Shown here one piece after another: positions 8,270 to 16,274 of a DNA stretch of 64,000 bases. A program made the translations under genes and the position numbers. Location: the NCBI RefSeq assembly GCF_963662885.1, contig NZ_OY760055.1, positions 258,001 to 322,000 on the forward strand, in the 5' to 3' direction. Source of the stretch: an uncultured Pseudodesulfovibrio sp. GTDB taxonomy: Bacteria > Desulfobacterota > Desulfovibrionia > Desulfovibrionales > Desulfovibrionaceae. The notes beneath the pieces were generated by a model that was given only the letters and a program-made list of their open reading frames with translations, ran no database searches and had not been told where the DNA came from. Each line of letters opens with the position of its first letter. Position 1 is the first letter of the stretch.

Positions 8270-9325
8270 ATGGACGAAGTGGTCCTCAAGGGGGTGACCC
8301 GGACCTTTGGTTCGACCACGGCCTGCTCCGGCGTGGACCTGAGTGTCGCCCGGGGCGAGCTGTTTACCTTCCTGGGGCCTTCCGGCTGCGGCAAGACGAC
8401 CATTTTGCGCCTGATTGCGGGGTTTCTGGCCCCGCAGTCAGGCGTCATCATGCTTGGCGGCCGCGACATCACCGGGCTGCCCCCCGAGAAACGAGAAGTG
8501 GGCATGGTCTTTCAGAACTACGCCCTGTTTCCGTATCTGACCGTTGCCCGCAACGTGGAGTACGGGCTCCGGGTGCGTGGGGGAAGCAAGACCGCCATAC
8601 GCGCGACCGTGGCCCGCTATCTGGAACTTGTCGGCCTGTCCGGGTTCGAGGACCGGCGCATTGATGAACTGTCGGGCGGGGAACAGCAGCGGGTGGCTTT
8701 GGCCCGGTCGCTGGCCGTGGAGCCGCGCGTATTGCTGCTGGACGAGCCGTTGTCCAACCTGGACGCCCGGCTGCGCGACCGCACCCGCGAGGAGTTGAAG
8801 AATCTCCAGCGGGAACTGGGCATCACCACCATCTTCGTGACGCACGATCAGAACGAGGCCCTGACCCTGTCCGACCGCATCGCGGTGTTCGACCACGGCA
8901 AGGTGGTCCAGACCGGCACTCCGGCCGAGATATACGGTCAGCCGTGCAACGGATTCGTGGCCGGGTTCGTGGGCGACACCAATCTCATCGAGGCGGACTG
9001 GCGGGACGGGATGGCCGTGGCTTCCGGCGGCCAGTCCATTCGGGCCGCAAGCCCGGGACCGGGCCGATATGTGGCTGTCAGGCCCCAGGATGTGCGCCTT
9101 TCTTCGCTGGATGTCCCTGCATCATCGGATGACGACAACGTCTTTGAGGGACGCGTGGCGGATGTGCAACTCAACGGGGTCTGGATCGACTACCGGATCG
9201 ACGTGCACGGCATGGTCTTGCGTGCCGCTGCCCTGAATACCGTGGGCGAAGGGTTCTCGCCCTGTCCCGGCGACGCGGTGCGCGTGTCCTTTTCGGCGCG
9301 GGCGGCCATGGTCCTGGAGGCGTAG
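8270..9325 (+). CDS. ABC transporter ATP-binding protein (FbpC/AfuC/PotA type)
   Basis: This is a 351-aa ATPase for the adjacent importer. Walker A is GPSGCGKTT (about residue 40), the Q-loop is VFQNYALFPYLTV, the signature is LSGGEQQRVALARSLA, Walker B is LLLDEPLSNLD and the H-loop is VTHDQNEA. A C-terminal TOBE-type region (about 240-351, including AVRPQDVRL) is typical of the spermidine/Fe3+/phosphonate class. ATG 8270 follows acggaggcctggcc and sits 13 bases after the binding protein. The permease starts two bases after its stop, so the two are translationally linked. Confidence 0.92.
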   Translation: MDEVVLKGVTRTFGSTTACSGVDLSVARGELFTFLGPSGCGKTTILRLIAGFLAPQSGVIMLGGRDITGLPPEKREVGMVFQNYALFPYLTVARNVEYGLRVRGGSKTAIRATVARYLELVGLSGFEDRRIDELSGGEQQRVALARSLAVEPRVLLLDEPLSNLDARLRDRTREELKNLQRELGITTIFVTHDQNEALTLSDRIAVFDHGKVVQTGTPAEIYGQPCNGFVAGFVGDTNLIEADWRDGMAVASGGQSIRAASPGPGRYVAVRPQDVRLSSLDVPASSDDDNVFEGRVADVQLNGVWIDYRIDVHGMVLRAAALNTVGEGFSPCPGDAVRVSFSARAAMVLEA

Positions 9326-9327
9326 CC

Positions 9328-11013
9328 GTGTTTGCGGACAAGCGCCGTCTTCCGCTCCTGCTGCTCACCGCAGCCCTGGTCTGGTTCCTGGCGGGCTTCA
9401 TCCTGTATCCGGCCCTGTCCACGTTCATGGTCAGCCTGGCCCCGGACGGCGGCGCGTCCACCGGGGCGGGGCTGGCCCGCTACCTGGCCTTTTTCTCCTC
9501 GGCCACGGACCTGTCCGTACTGTGGAACTCCGTAGTCCTCGGGTTGCTGACCGTGTCCGCCTGCGGGGTGACCGGCACGGCGCTCGCCTTTTTCGTGCAC
9601 TATTTCGAATTCCCCTTTCGCGGGGTGGTGGACAAGATTCTGCTGTTGCCTGTGATGATGCCGGGGATCATCATCGTGTTCGCATTCGTCCAGCTCTACG
9701 GCGAGAGCGGGCTGGTGACCAAAACCGTGGAAACGTGGCTGGGCTTGGGTTCCGCACCGTGGGACTTCGCCGGGCTGCCGGGCATCCTGTTCGTGCACAC
9801 CTATACCCAATACGTCTATTTCTACATCGCGGTTTCCCTGGCCATCCGGCACATCGACGGTTCGGTGGTGGAGAGCGCGCGGAGTCTCGGAGCGTCCCGG
9901 TTCAAGGTCTTCACCTCGGTCATCCTGCCGTTTCTGACCCCGGCCCTGGTCACTTCGGCAGCCGTGACCTTCATGACCGGCATCGGTTCGTTCACCGCGC
10001 CGAGCATCATAGGCGGACCGTACAAGGTCCTGACCACCCAGATTCTGCTGGCCAAGGCCAACAACTACATGGGCGTGGCCGCCGTGCAGGTGGTCGTGCT
10101 GACCGTCATCTCGCTCATTTTCTTCGGCGTGCTCCGGTACTACGAACGGGGGCGCATCTTCTCTGCACAGGTCAAGGGGACGCCCATGCGCCCCGTCCCC
10201 ATCCGCAACCCGCTGGCCCGATACGCCGTGCGCGGTGCGGCCTGGTTCCTGGTGACCATGGTCGTCCTGCCGTTTCTGGCCATCATCCTGCTCTCCTTCG
10301 TGGACTCGGCCTCATGGATGGTCAGCATCTATCCGAAGCATTTCTTCCTGGACAACTTCGAGGCGGTCTTTACCAGGGCCCGGAAGTTCCGCCCGTTCCT
10401 GAACAGCGTGAACATGTCCCTGCTGGCCGCGCTGGGCTGTCTCCTGGTGGCCGTCCCCGCGTCCTTCATCATCGAAAAGACCCGCATGAAGCTGCGTTGG
10501 CTGATCGAGTTCATGGTCATCCTGCCCTGGGCCATGCCAGCCAGCGCCATAGCCGTGAACCTGATCAACGCCAACAGCACGCCCAATGTCTTCGCCTTCA
10601 ACGCCATTCTGCTGGGTTCCTACTTCCTCCTGCCGCTGGGATACTTCATCAAATCCCTGCCCATCGTGGTCAAGATCGTGCACGTCTCCTTCCAGAACCT
10701 GAGCACGACACTGCTGGAGGCCTCGGCCAGCCTGGGGGCGAGCCGGTTCCAGACGTTCAGGGGGGTGGCCCTGCCCATGCTTTCGCCCGGACTGCTGGCC
10801 GGGTTCCTGCTGGTTTTCATCCACAGCGTGGGGGAATACACGGTCTCGGCCTTTCTCTACACGGCCTCCAACAAACCCATGTCCATCGCCATGGTCAACG
10901 CCATCTTCGAATACGAGATCGGTTTGTCCATGGCCTACGGCACACTGCTGCTGGTTCTGACAGGCGCGCTGGGCGCGATTATCGGCCTGGTGCGGCGGGA
11001 CGCGCTGGCCTGA
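9328..11013 (+). CDS. ABC transporter permease with two fused membrane domains (FbpB/AfuB type)
   Basis: This 561-aa membrane protein has about 12 helices and is two BPD_transp_1 domains joined end to end. Each half has its own EAA loop: ESARSLGASRFKVFTSVILP (first half) and EASASLGASRFQTFRGVALP (second half). A charged linker around residues 280-300 separates them. Such double permeases work with one kind of ATPase and one binding protein in Fe3+, sugar-phosphate and aminophosphonate importers. The start is GTG at 9328, two bases after the ATPase stop. The gene ends 8 bases from the convergent HD-GYP gene. Confidence 0.92.
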   Translation: MFADKRRLPLLLLTAALVWFLAGFILYPALSTFMVSLAPDGGASTGAGLARYLAFFSSATDLSVLWNSVVLGLLTVSACGVTGTALAFFVHYFEFPFRGVVDKILLLPVMMPGIIIVFAFVQLYGESGLVTKTVETWLGLGSAPWDFAGLPGILFVHTYTQYVYFYIAVSLAIRHIDGSVVESARSLGASRFKVFTSVILPFLTPALVTSAAVTFMTGIGSFTAPSIIGGPYKVLTTQILLAKANNYMGVAAVQVVVLTVISLIFFGVLRYYERGRIFSAQVKGTPMRPVPIRNPLARYAVRGAAWFLVTMVVLPFLAIILLSFVDSASWMVSIYPKHFFLDNFEAVFTRARKFRPFLNSVNMSLLAALGCLLVAVPASFIIEKTRMKLRWLIEFMVILPWAMPASAIAVNLINANSTPNVFAFNAILLGSYFLLPLGYFIKSLPIVVKIVHVSFQNLSTTLLEASASLGASRFQTFRGVALPMLSPGLLAGFLLVFIHSVGEYTVSAFLYTASNKPMSIAMVNAIFEYEIGLSMAYGTLLLVLTGALGAIIGLVRRDALA

Positions 11014-11021
11014 TGAGCGGG

Positions 11022-12299
11022 CTAGGAACCGGGTTCCACGTAGTAGGTGATGCGGGTGCGGGGGGAGAGGTATTCGAGAGTTTCACGGGAAAGCTGGGCC
11101 AGACGGATGGATTTTTCCACGCGCAGGTCCGGCTCGTCGGCCAGGTCCACGATGAGCGCTTCCTTTTTGGGTACGTCCGGATCGTAGAGCATGACGCTGG
11201 GGTTGAGCTGGTTTTTGGGGTTTACCGCCATGACCATGCCCACCTCGCCGTTGGACAGCTCCACCACGGTGCCGGGCGGATACACGCCCAGACAGCGGAT
11301 GAACAGGGCGAGCAGCCCCACGTCGAAAAGGTGCTTCTGCTGGCCGTACATGTACGACAGGGCCAGATACGGGGTCAGGGACTCCATGGGTTCGGGCCGG
11401 TTGCAGTGGTTGTCGTAGGCGTCGGCAATGGCCACCATGCGCGCCAGCCTGTTGATGTCCTCGCCCCCGAGTCCTCGCGGATAGCCTGAACCGTCCGTCC
11501 GCTCGTGATGCTGGGCCACCACCGTGGCCGCGCCGGGCGGGAAGATGTCGATGCCCGACAGCATGTCCGCACCGTAGGCCGAATGGCGTTCCATCAGTTC
11601 CTGTTCAGGGCGGGTCAGCTCGCCGCGCTTCTTGAGCAGGGTCTTCGGCAGCCTTTCCTTGCCGATGTCATGGAACAGCGCGCCCAGTCCGAGCACGGTC
11701 ATCTCCTCGGCGTTCAGCTGGGCCTCCTTGCCGACGATCATGGACAGCACGGCTACGTTCATGGGATGCGAGTAGGCCGATTCGCCCCGGTCGACCACGT
11801 TCATCAGGTGCAGGGTGGATTCCCGGTCGCCCAGAAAATAGTCTGCCAGGCGCGAGACGAAATCCGCTGCGGCCACGGCCGCCTCATCCTGCCCCGCGAC
11901 AACCCCCTTGAGGATGTCGTTGAAGGTCTTGATACAGGTGTTGAATCGCTTTTCACACAGGGCGATGCGTTCCTTTTTCTGCTTCAGCCGCCGGGTGCGC
12001 TCCTTTTTGACCTCCCACAGCTGGTCGATGACCTCGCGCGGGATCGATTTTTCGGCTGCAGGGGCATCCTGGATTGGCTTGGACGGGGCGGCGGGCAGAA
12101 CATCCGATTTCTCGGGGATACAGATGACGTGGGAGATCCCCAGACTCTGTATCAGGGCGATCTGGTCTTCGTCCTTGATCTTGAAATTGCTGAACAGGAA
12201 GGGGTGTTCAAACCAACTGGTCGCTTCCAGTCGGATGAAGACCCCCGGTCGGAGCTGGTCCACCGAGATGCGGATTTCAGGCATGTTTTGCTCCGTCAT
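11022..12299 (-). CDS. HD-GYP domain cyclic-di-GMP phosphodiesterase with DUF3391-like N-terminus
   Basis: This is a 425-aa protein. An N-terminal DUF3391-like segment (about 8-130: ISVDQLRPGVFIRLEATSWF) is followed by an HD-GYP domain at about 170-360. The metal-binding and signature residues are present: HPMNV, LGALFHDIGK, and QHHERTDGSGYPRGL at normal spacing. The family hydrolyses c-di-GMP to pGpG or GMP. No transmembrane or receiver domain is seen, so control must come through the N-terminal domain or a partner. ATG 12299 was used; an internal ATG (MPEIRIS) six codons in is possible. It converges on the ABC permease and diverges from the 161-aa membrane protein across about 270 bases with no clear promoter. 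Confidence 0.88.
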   Translation of the reverse strand: MTEQNMPEIRISVDQLRPGVFIRLEATSWFEHPFLFSNFKIKDEDQIALIQSLGISHVICIPEKSDVLPAAPSKPIQDAPAAEKSIPREVIDQLWEVKKERTRRLKQKKERIALCEKRFNTCIKTFNDILKGVVAGQDEAAVAAADFVSRLADYFLGDRESTLHLMNVVDRGESAYSHPMNVAVLSMIVGKEAQLNAEEMTVLGLGALFHDIGKERLPKTLLKKRGELTRPEQELMERHSAYGADMLSGIDIFPPGAATVVAQHHERTDGSGYPRGLGGEDINRLARMVAIADAYDNHCNRPEPMESLTPYLALSYMYGQQKHLFDVGLLALFIRCLGVYPPGTVVELSNGEVGMVMAVNPKNQLNPSVMLYDPDVPKKEALIVDLADEPDLRVEKSIRLAQLSRETLEYLSPRTRITYYVEPGS

Positions 12300-12569
12300 G
12301 ATTGCGAAGCATACAACAACAGCGTGTATCCTACAACTATAAGGATTGACACGCTCAATTTAAACGCCTGATTAATAACGGGTTCGTAAATCCCATGTCC
12401 GTTATCGCCCAAAAGGGGCCTTCAGCCGTTCCGCAGCGCGCCTTTGCGCCGGGCCGCCATCCCCGAAAAGCGTTGCCAACCGGCGTCAAATGGTTTATTT
12501 CTCTGACTGCCGTATGTGTTTTCCACATTCTTTCATGTTGGAAAGATTGATTTTAAGGCGGTTTGTATT

Positions 12570-13055
12570 ATGCCTAAAAAGGCAGGTGCCGGGAAGCGTT
12601 CCCCCGTGGGCTTCTTTGCCATATTTTTCCTCATAGCCGTGGCAGGGCTGGTTTACTTTCAGACCGATCTGTTCCGGCCGGGCGTGCCCGAACGCGGGTT
12701 GTCCGGGTTGGTCTCCGTGCGGGGCTCGGTCTCGCTCGAGCAACTGTCCCTGTCAGAACAGGAAATCCTCACCATCAATCAGGCCGTGGCCAAGTATCGC
12801 GATACCTTCTCCAAGGTCGATCTGGTCATAGATACCGTCGGTCACGAGGCCGAGATTACCCCGAAAACCGTCCTGGTCTTTGCCGTGGAGTTGCAGACCA
12901 ACGGCGATCTGGTGGTCAAATCCTGGAGCCGCAAGATCCCGCGCGGAAGCATGGTCTCGCAGCTGGTCGGCTATATGGGCAAGGCCGCTCGCGAGTACAA
13001 GGAATTCAAGCGGTTCCCCGACGTCAAACAGAATTTCAAGACCCTCTACATCTAG
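12570..13055 (+). CDS. Hypothetical membrane-anchored protein, 161 aa
   Basis: I do not recognise the family. The protein starts MPKKAGAGKRSP (basic, cytoplasmic), has one hydrophobic helix at about residues 14-31 (GFFAIFFLIAVAGLVYFQ) and a roughly 125-residue domain outside. That domain includes SLSEQEILTINQAVAKYRD and a K-S-W-S-R-K-I-P-R-G strand. ATG 12570 was chosen for the aaggcgg site 10 bases upstream; an in-frame ATG 54 bases earlier has none. It is a single-gene unit followed by a bidirectional terminator. Confidence 0.7.
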   Translation: MPKKAGAGKRSPVGFFAIFFLIAVAGLVYFQTDLFRPGVPERGLSGLVSVRGSVSLEQLSLSEQEILTINQAVAKYRDTFSKVDLVIDTVGHEAEITPKTVLVFAVELQTNGDLVVKSWSRKIPRGSMVSQLVGYMGKAAREYKEFKRFPDVKQNFKTLYI

Positions 13056-13073
13056 CCGCTTTCAATCGACGCA

Positions 13074-13110
13074 CGCAAAAGGGCCCGGACAAAGTCCGGG
13101 CCCTTTTGCG
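13074..13110. terminator. Bidirectional terminator
   Basis: A perfect 17-bp stem starts cgcaaaagggcccggac, with an aaa loop and its exact complement. The aaaa/tttt edges give T-runs on both strands, so it can end the plus-strand 161-aa gene and the converging DUF2721-like gene. Confidence 0.92.
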
Positions 13111-13268
13111 TTGCTTCCGGGGCGCTTCCCTAAACTCTCCGAAACTTCCATGTGCCTTGGGTTGGGGCGTGCCCGTAGTTCCGCGCAAGATCGTTCACGC
13201 GTCCGTACATCCGCGAAGCGGCATCAAGGCATTGCCGCAGGATGAGAAAGGGGGAAGACGGCGTGTTT

Positions 13269-13661
13269 CTATCGCTGGTCCATGTCCTGAAGGAGGATCT
13301 CCAGAGCGTTGAGGGAGATACGGATTTCGAGGAAGGAGTAGACCATGGACAGGATGAGGAAGAGCAGGCTGACGCCGAACATGATCTGTCCGGCAAGTTC
13401 AAACTCCTGAAAGATGCAGATCATGGAGAAGATGCAGGCGACCATGGACATGACCCCGAACCCCTGCATATGCCGGATCATGTGAACTCTCTTACGCAGG
13501 TTGTCGATCTGGGCGAGGATGGCTTTGTCGGGGTGCTGCCGGTACTGGTCGTGCAGGGTGCGGATGCGCGCGCCAAGAGACAGAAAGCGGTTGGTGAAGG
13601 CGAGCATGAACAGGGAGATGGCCGGGAAAAGCAGGGCCGGAGTGGTGACGGTCATCTGCAT
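13269..13661 (-). CDS. DUF2721-family small membrane protein
   Basis: This is a 130-aa protein with three hydrophobic helices: the N-terminal TPALLFPAISLFMLAFTNRF, a central MSMVACIFSMICIF and a third IMFGVSLLFLILSMVYSFLE. A basic loop, RIRTLHDQYRQHP, lies between the first two. The TPALLFPAISL...TNRFLSL opening is characteristic of DUF2721, whose function is unknown. It is probably a single-gene unit, transcribed toward the bidirectional terminator. The upstream flank contains the terminator of the sugar dehydrogenase gene. Confidence 0.75.
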   Translation of the reverse strand: MQMTVTTPALLFPAISLFMLAFTNRFLSLGARIRTLHDQYRQHPDKAILAQIDNLRKRVHMIRHMQGFGVMSMVACIFSMICIFQEFELAGQIMFGVSLLFLILSMVYSFLEIRISLNALEILLQDMDQR

Positions 13662-13725
13662 GAGAAGGTCCTTTGCGGCGTCCGCGAAAAGTTGCGGACA
13701 ACTCGATTAATTGGTTTTTTCGAAA

Positions 13726-13760
13726 AGTGTCCGGCCCTTTGCGCGAGAGGGCCGGACACT
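13726..13760 (-). terminator. Terminator for the sugar dehydrogenase gene
   Basis: A perfect 13-bp stem (agtgtccggccct/agggccggacact) with a 9-base loop. Read on the minus strand it is followed by tttcg and further Ts. It lies about 50 bases past the stop of the dehydrogenase. Confidence 0.85.
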
Positions 13761-13812
13761 GTCCATGCTAGCCGATCAAGGGGTGGAAGTAAATTGCCCA
13801 AGCCCTCCCAAA

Positions 13813-14964
13813 TCAGCGAGGTTCAAGGCGGATCAAACGTCCATCGTCTTCATCGGTGAGCACGTATATCAGCCCGTCCGGTCCCTGGCGGATGTCGCGG
13901 ACGCGGTGGCCCATGTTCAGATTCCGGTCGCCGAGGACCGTTCCGTTGCCGTCCAGTTCAATGAACCGGATCGTCTCGCTACGCAGCCCCCCGGCGATGA
14001 GATTGCCCTTGAGGGACGGGAAGGCGTCGCCGGTGTAGACCAGTAGGCCCGAGGGCGCGAAACGCCACTTCCAGACCACTACCGGGTCGACCATTCCGGG
14101 CAGGGAGTGGTGGTCCGCCACGTCCATGGGCAGGGTGTACTCCTTGCTCCATGACGCCTTGGGCCAGCCGTAGTTGCGCCCGGGTTCTATGCGGTTGATC
14201 TCGTCGCCGGTGCGGGCGGCGTGCTCGCTGACCCACAGGGTGCCGCGCAGAGAGTCGTAGGCCATACCCTGGATGTTGCGATGCCCCATGGTGTACAGGC
14301 CTGGTGCGGCGGATTGGGCGGCAAAGGCCGGAGGCTCCGCCGGGGACCCGTCGTCCTTGAGGTGGAGGAGCTTGCCCTGGTGCGAGGCCGGATTCTGGGC
14401 CTGTTCACGAGCGAGCATGCCGTCCACGCGCTGGGGCGGGTTGCCGCCGTCGCCCACGGACAGGACCAGGGTCTTGTCCGGCAGCCAGGCCATGCGCGAC
14501 CCGAAGTGCTGCCCTCCGGACTTGGCCGGAGAGGCGGTGAACAGCACCTCTGCGTCGACGAACCGCTTGCCGTCGTAGCGCGCCCGGGCCAGGGCGGTAT
14601 GGTTTGCCGACTCCGTCCCCGTGGACAGGGTGAAGTATACCAGCCGGTTTTCCTCGAAATCGGGGTGCAGGGCGATGTCCAGCAGCCCACCCTGCCCGTA
14701 GACCAGAGGTTCGGGCGCGCCGGGTATGGTCGAGAGTTCACCTTCCTTGAGCAGGCGAACCCGTCCGGTCCGCTCGGTGATCAGCAGCCCGCCGTCCGGG
14801 AGCCACGCCATGGCCCAGGGGTGTTCAAGCCCGGTGAGCAGGGTGGTCGTCCGGATGTTTTCGACCGGTTCGGTCCGTTCCGGCGAGAAATAGGGTTCGG
14901 CTGCGGCACTGCCTGCAACCAGAAAAATCAGGAGAAGCGTGGCAAGGGATATATATCTGTGCAT
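13813..14964 (-). CDS. Periplasmic PQQ-dependent sugar dehydrogenase (Asd/YliI, GDSH family)
   Basis: This 383-aa exported six-bladed beta-propeller has a signal peptide ending SAAAEPYF (about residue 25). Family blocks are TGLEHPWAMAWLPDGGLLIT near the start of the mature protein, GLLDIALHPDFEENRLVY, MAWLPDKTLVLSVGDGG, MGHRNIQGMAYD, and NYGWPKASW followed later by FAPSGLLVYTGDAFP. The H-R-N and Y-G-W-P signatures are those of soluble aldose dehydrogenases that use PQQ to oxidise sugars in the periplasm. The start at 14964 has gaccggagg seven bases upstream; a longer open frame upstream lacks a site. No PQQ synthesis genes are in the window, so the cofactor source is unknown. Confidence 0.85.
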   Translation of the reverse strand: MHRYISLATLLLIFLVAGSAAAEPYFSPERTEPVENIRTTTLLTGLEHPWAMAWLPDGGLLITERTGRVRLLKEGELSTIPGAPEPLVYGQGGLLDIALHPDFEENRLVYFTLSTGTESANHTALARARYDGKRFVDAEVLFTASPAKSGGQHFGSRMAWLPDKTLVLSVGDGGNPPQRVDGMLAREQAQNPASHQGKLLHLKDDGSPAEPPAFAAQSAAPGLYTMGHRNIQGMAYDSLRGTLWVSEHAARTGDEINRIEPGRNYGWPKASWSKEYTLPMDVADHHSLPGMVDPVVVWKWRFAPSGLLVYTGDAFPSLKGNLIAGGLRSETIRFIELDGNGTVLGDRNLNMGHRVRDIRQGPDGLIYVLTDEDDGRLIRLEPR

Positions 14965-15230
14965 GGTTGCCTCCGGTCTGTGGTGAGGGTGGTTTGAAGA
15001 TGGCATCGGTCTTTCAGAATACCATGTCGAGACGGTTTTGCACAGCCTGACAGGGCTTCCGGTCAGATCGAGCCGCTCTGTCGTAAGGCTGCAGGGTGTG
15101 ACATTATATCGTTTACACGAATATTTGGTTGCCATGAACGCGGAATGGTGCTTTTACTGCCCCACCGTCTTTAACGAAATCAGCCCAATCTATCATTTCA
15201 AGACAAGAATATTTATCGAATCAATGAATA

Positions 15231-16118
15231 ATGCGTAGCGCCCTATATACTGTCGTTTTTGCCCTGATTTTGTTGACCGAGATCGCGGGGGTAGTGCGCG
15301 CCGGGGATAAACCCGTCGTTTACTGGCCCTATTTCAATCTCCCTCCGCACTTTATAGCCGATGGCGAAGCGCCGCCTTCGGGCATGGGCATAGACGTGGT
15401 CCGGGCGGTGCAGGGGGAACTGCCGGAATACGAGCATGTCCTGATACAGGCCAGCCCCCAGCGCATAATGGAAGAACTGCATACAGGGCGCGAGTCGATG
15501 GTGGTCTGCGGGCTTCTCAAGACCCCTGAGCGGGAGGAGTATACCCTTTATTCCGATATTCCGTGCCGCGTGACTTTTTCCATGACCATCGTCATGCGCC
15601 GCGAGGACCTCTGGCGACTGGCTCCGGAGGGAAGGACTTCACTGGCCTACCTGGCTGCGGACCAGGCGCAGACCTTCGGCTATATCACCGGGGTGAACTA
15701 CGGGTACTTTTCGCGTTTCGTGGCGCCGCTGATGAACAATTCCGATCAGCACCGCACCGCCGCCGCACATGATGTGGGGCAGCTCCTCCACATGCTGCTC
15801 GAAAAACGGATCGACTGGTTCGTGCACGACAGCCCCGGCATCTGGTACAAGGCGGGCGAGGAGGGTGTCCGGGACCGCATAGCGCTGGTCCAGGCTACGG
15901 AATGTCCGGCGGCTCCCATCTTCGGGTACATGGCCTGCTCTCGGACCAAGGAGGGCGTTGAGATCATGGCACACATCAATCAGGCCCTGGCCCGGCTGGT
16001 GGAATCGAAACAGCTCTACGGAATACTCGGCAAATGGGTTCCGAACAGTCTGCACGCCGCCTTTGACAGGGCCTATGCACGGCGCATTCTGGCTCTCCCT
16101 CACGCCTCTGAAGAATAG
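15231..16118 (+). CDS. Periplasmic solute-binding protein, family 3 type (TIGR02285-like)
   Basis: This is a 295-aa exported protein with a signal peptide ending near VVRAGDKP (about residue 24). The mature sequence begins VVYWPYFNLPPHFI and has GMGIDVVRAVQGELPEYEH, GLLKTPEREEYTLYSDIPCR and LLHMLLEKRIDWFVHDSPGI, the two-lobe pattern of amino-acid-type binding proteins. There are no ABC permease or ATPase genes nearby, and proteins of this group often act as orphan or sensory binding proteins. The ribosome-binding site in front of ATG 15231 is poor. The 266 bases upstream are AT-richer than average and probably hold divergent promoters. Confidence 0.78.
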   Translation: MRSALYTVVFALILLTEIAGVVRAGDKPVVYWPYFNLPPHFIADGEAPPSGMGIDVVRAVQGELPEYEHVLIQASPQRIMEELHTGRESMVVCGLLKTPEREEYTLYSDIPCRVTFSMTIVMRREDLWRLAPEGRTSLAYLAADQAQTFGYITGVNYGYFSRFVAPLMNNSDQHRTAAAHDVGQLLHMLLEKRIDWFVHDSPGIWYKAGEEGVRDRIALVQATECPAAPIFGYMACSRTKEGVEIMAHINQALARLVESKQLYGILGKWVPNSLHAAFDRAYARRILALPHASEE

Positions 16119-16215
16119 ATTCCACAGGTCGCTGACCGTGCCGGTGGTGGCCATGTGGTATGCTGCCGAGCGTGAGTTGCTGCGACGCGATAGCTGAAAC
16201 AGCCGTCTGAAATGC

Positions 16216-16253
16216 AAAGGCCCCTGCATCCGATTGGAGATGCCGGGGCCTTT
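16216..16253. terminator. Bidirectional terminator between solute-binding protein and glmS
   Basis: Stem aaaggcccc-t-gcatc pairs with gatgc-c-ggggccttt with one internal mismatch and an 8-base loop. A tttt follows on the plus strand and a weaker T-rich edge on the minus strand. It lies between two converging genes. Confidence 0.85.
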
Positions 16254-16274
16254 TCCTATGCCGTGTTGGGTCGT

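Noticed and set aside
6280..8505. 741-codon minus-strand frame opposite the PP2C-like and ABC binding-protein genes
   Set aside because: It overlaps two clear plus-strand genes in full and has no ribosome site or family motif.
15095..15150. TATAAT on the minus strand upstream of the sugar dehydrogenase
   Set aside because: No acceptable -35 element lies 16-18 bases upstream, so a sigma-70 call is not supported.
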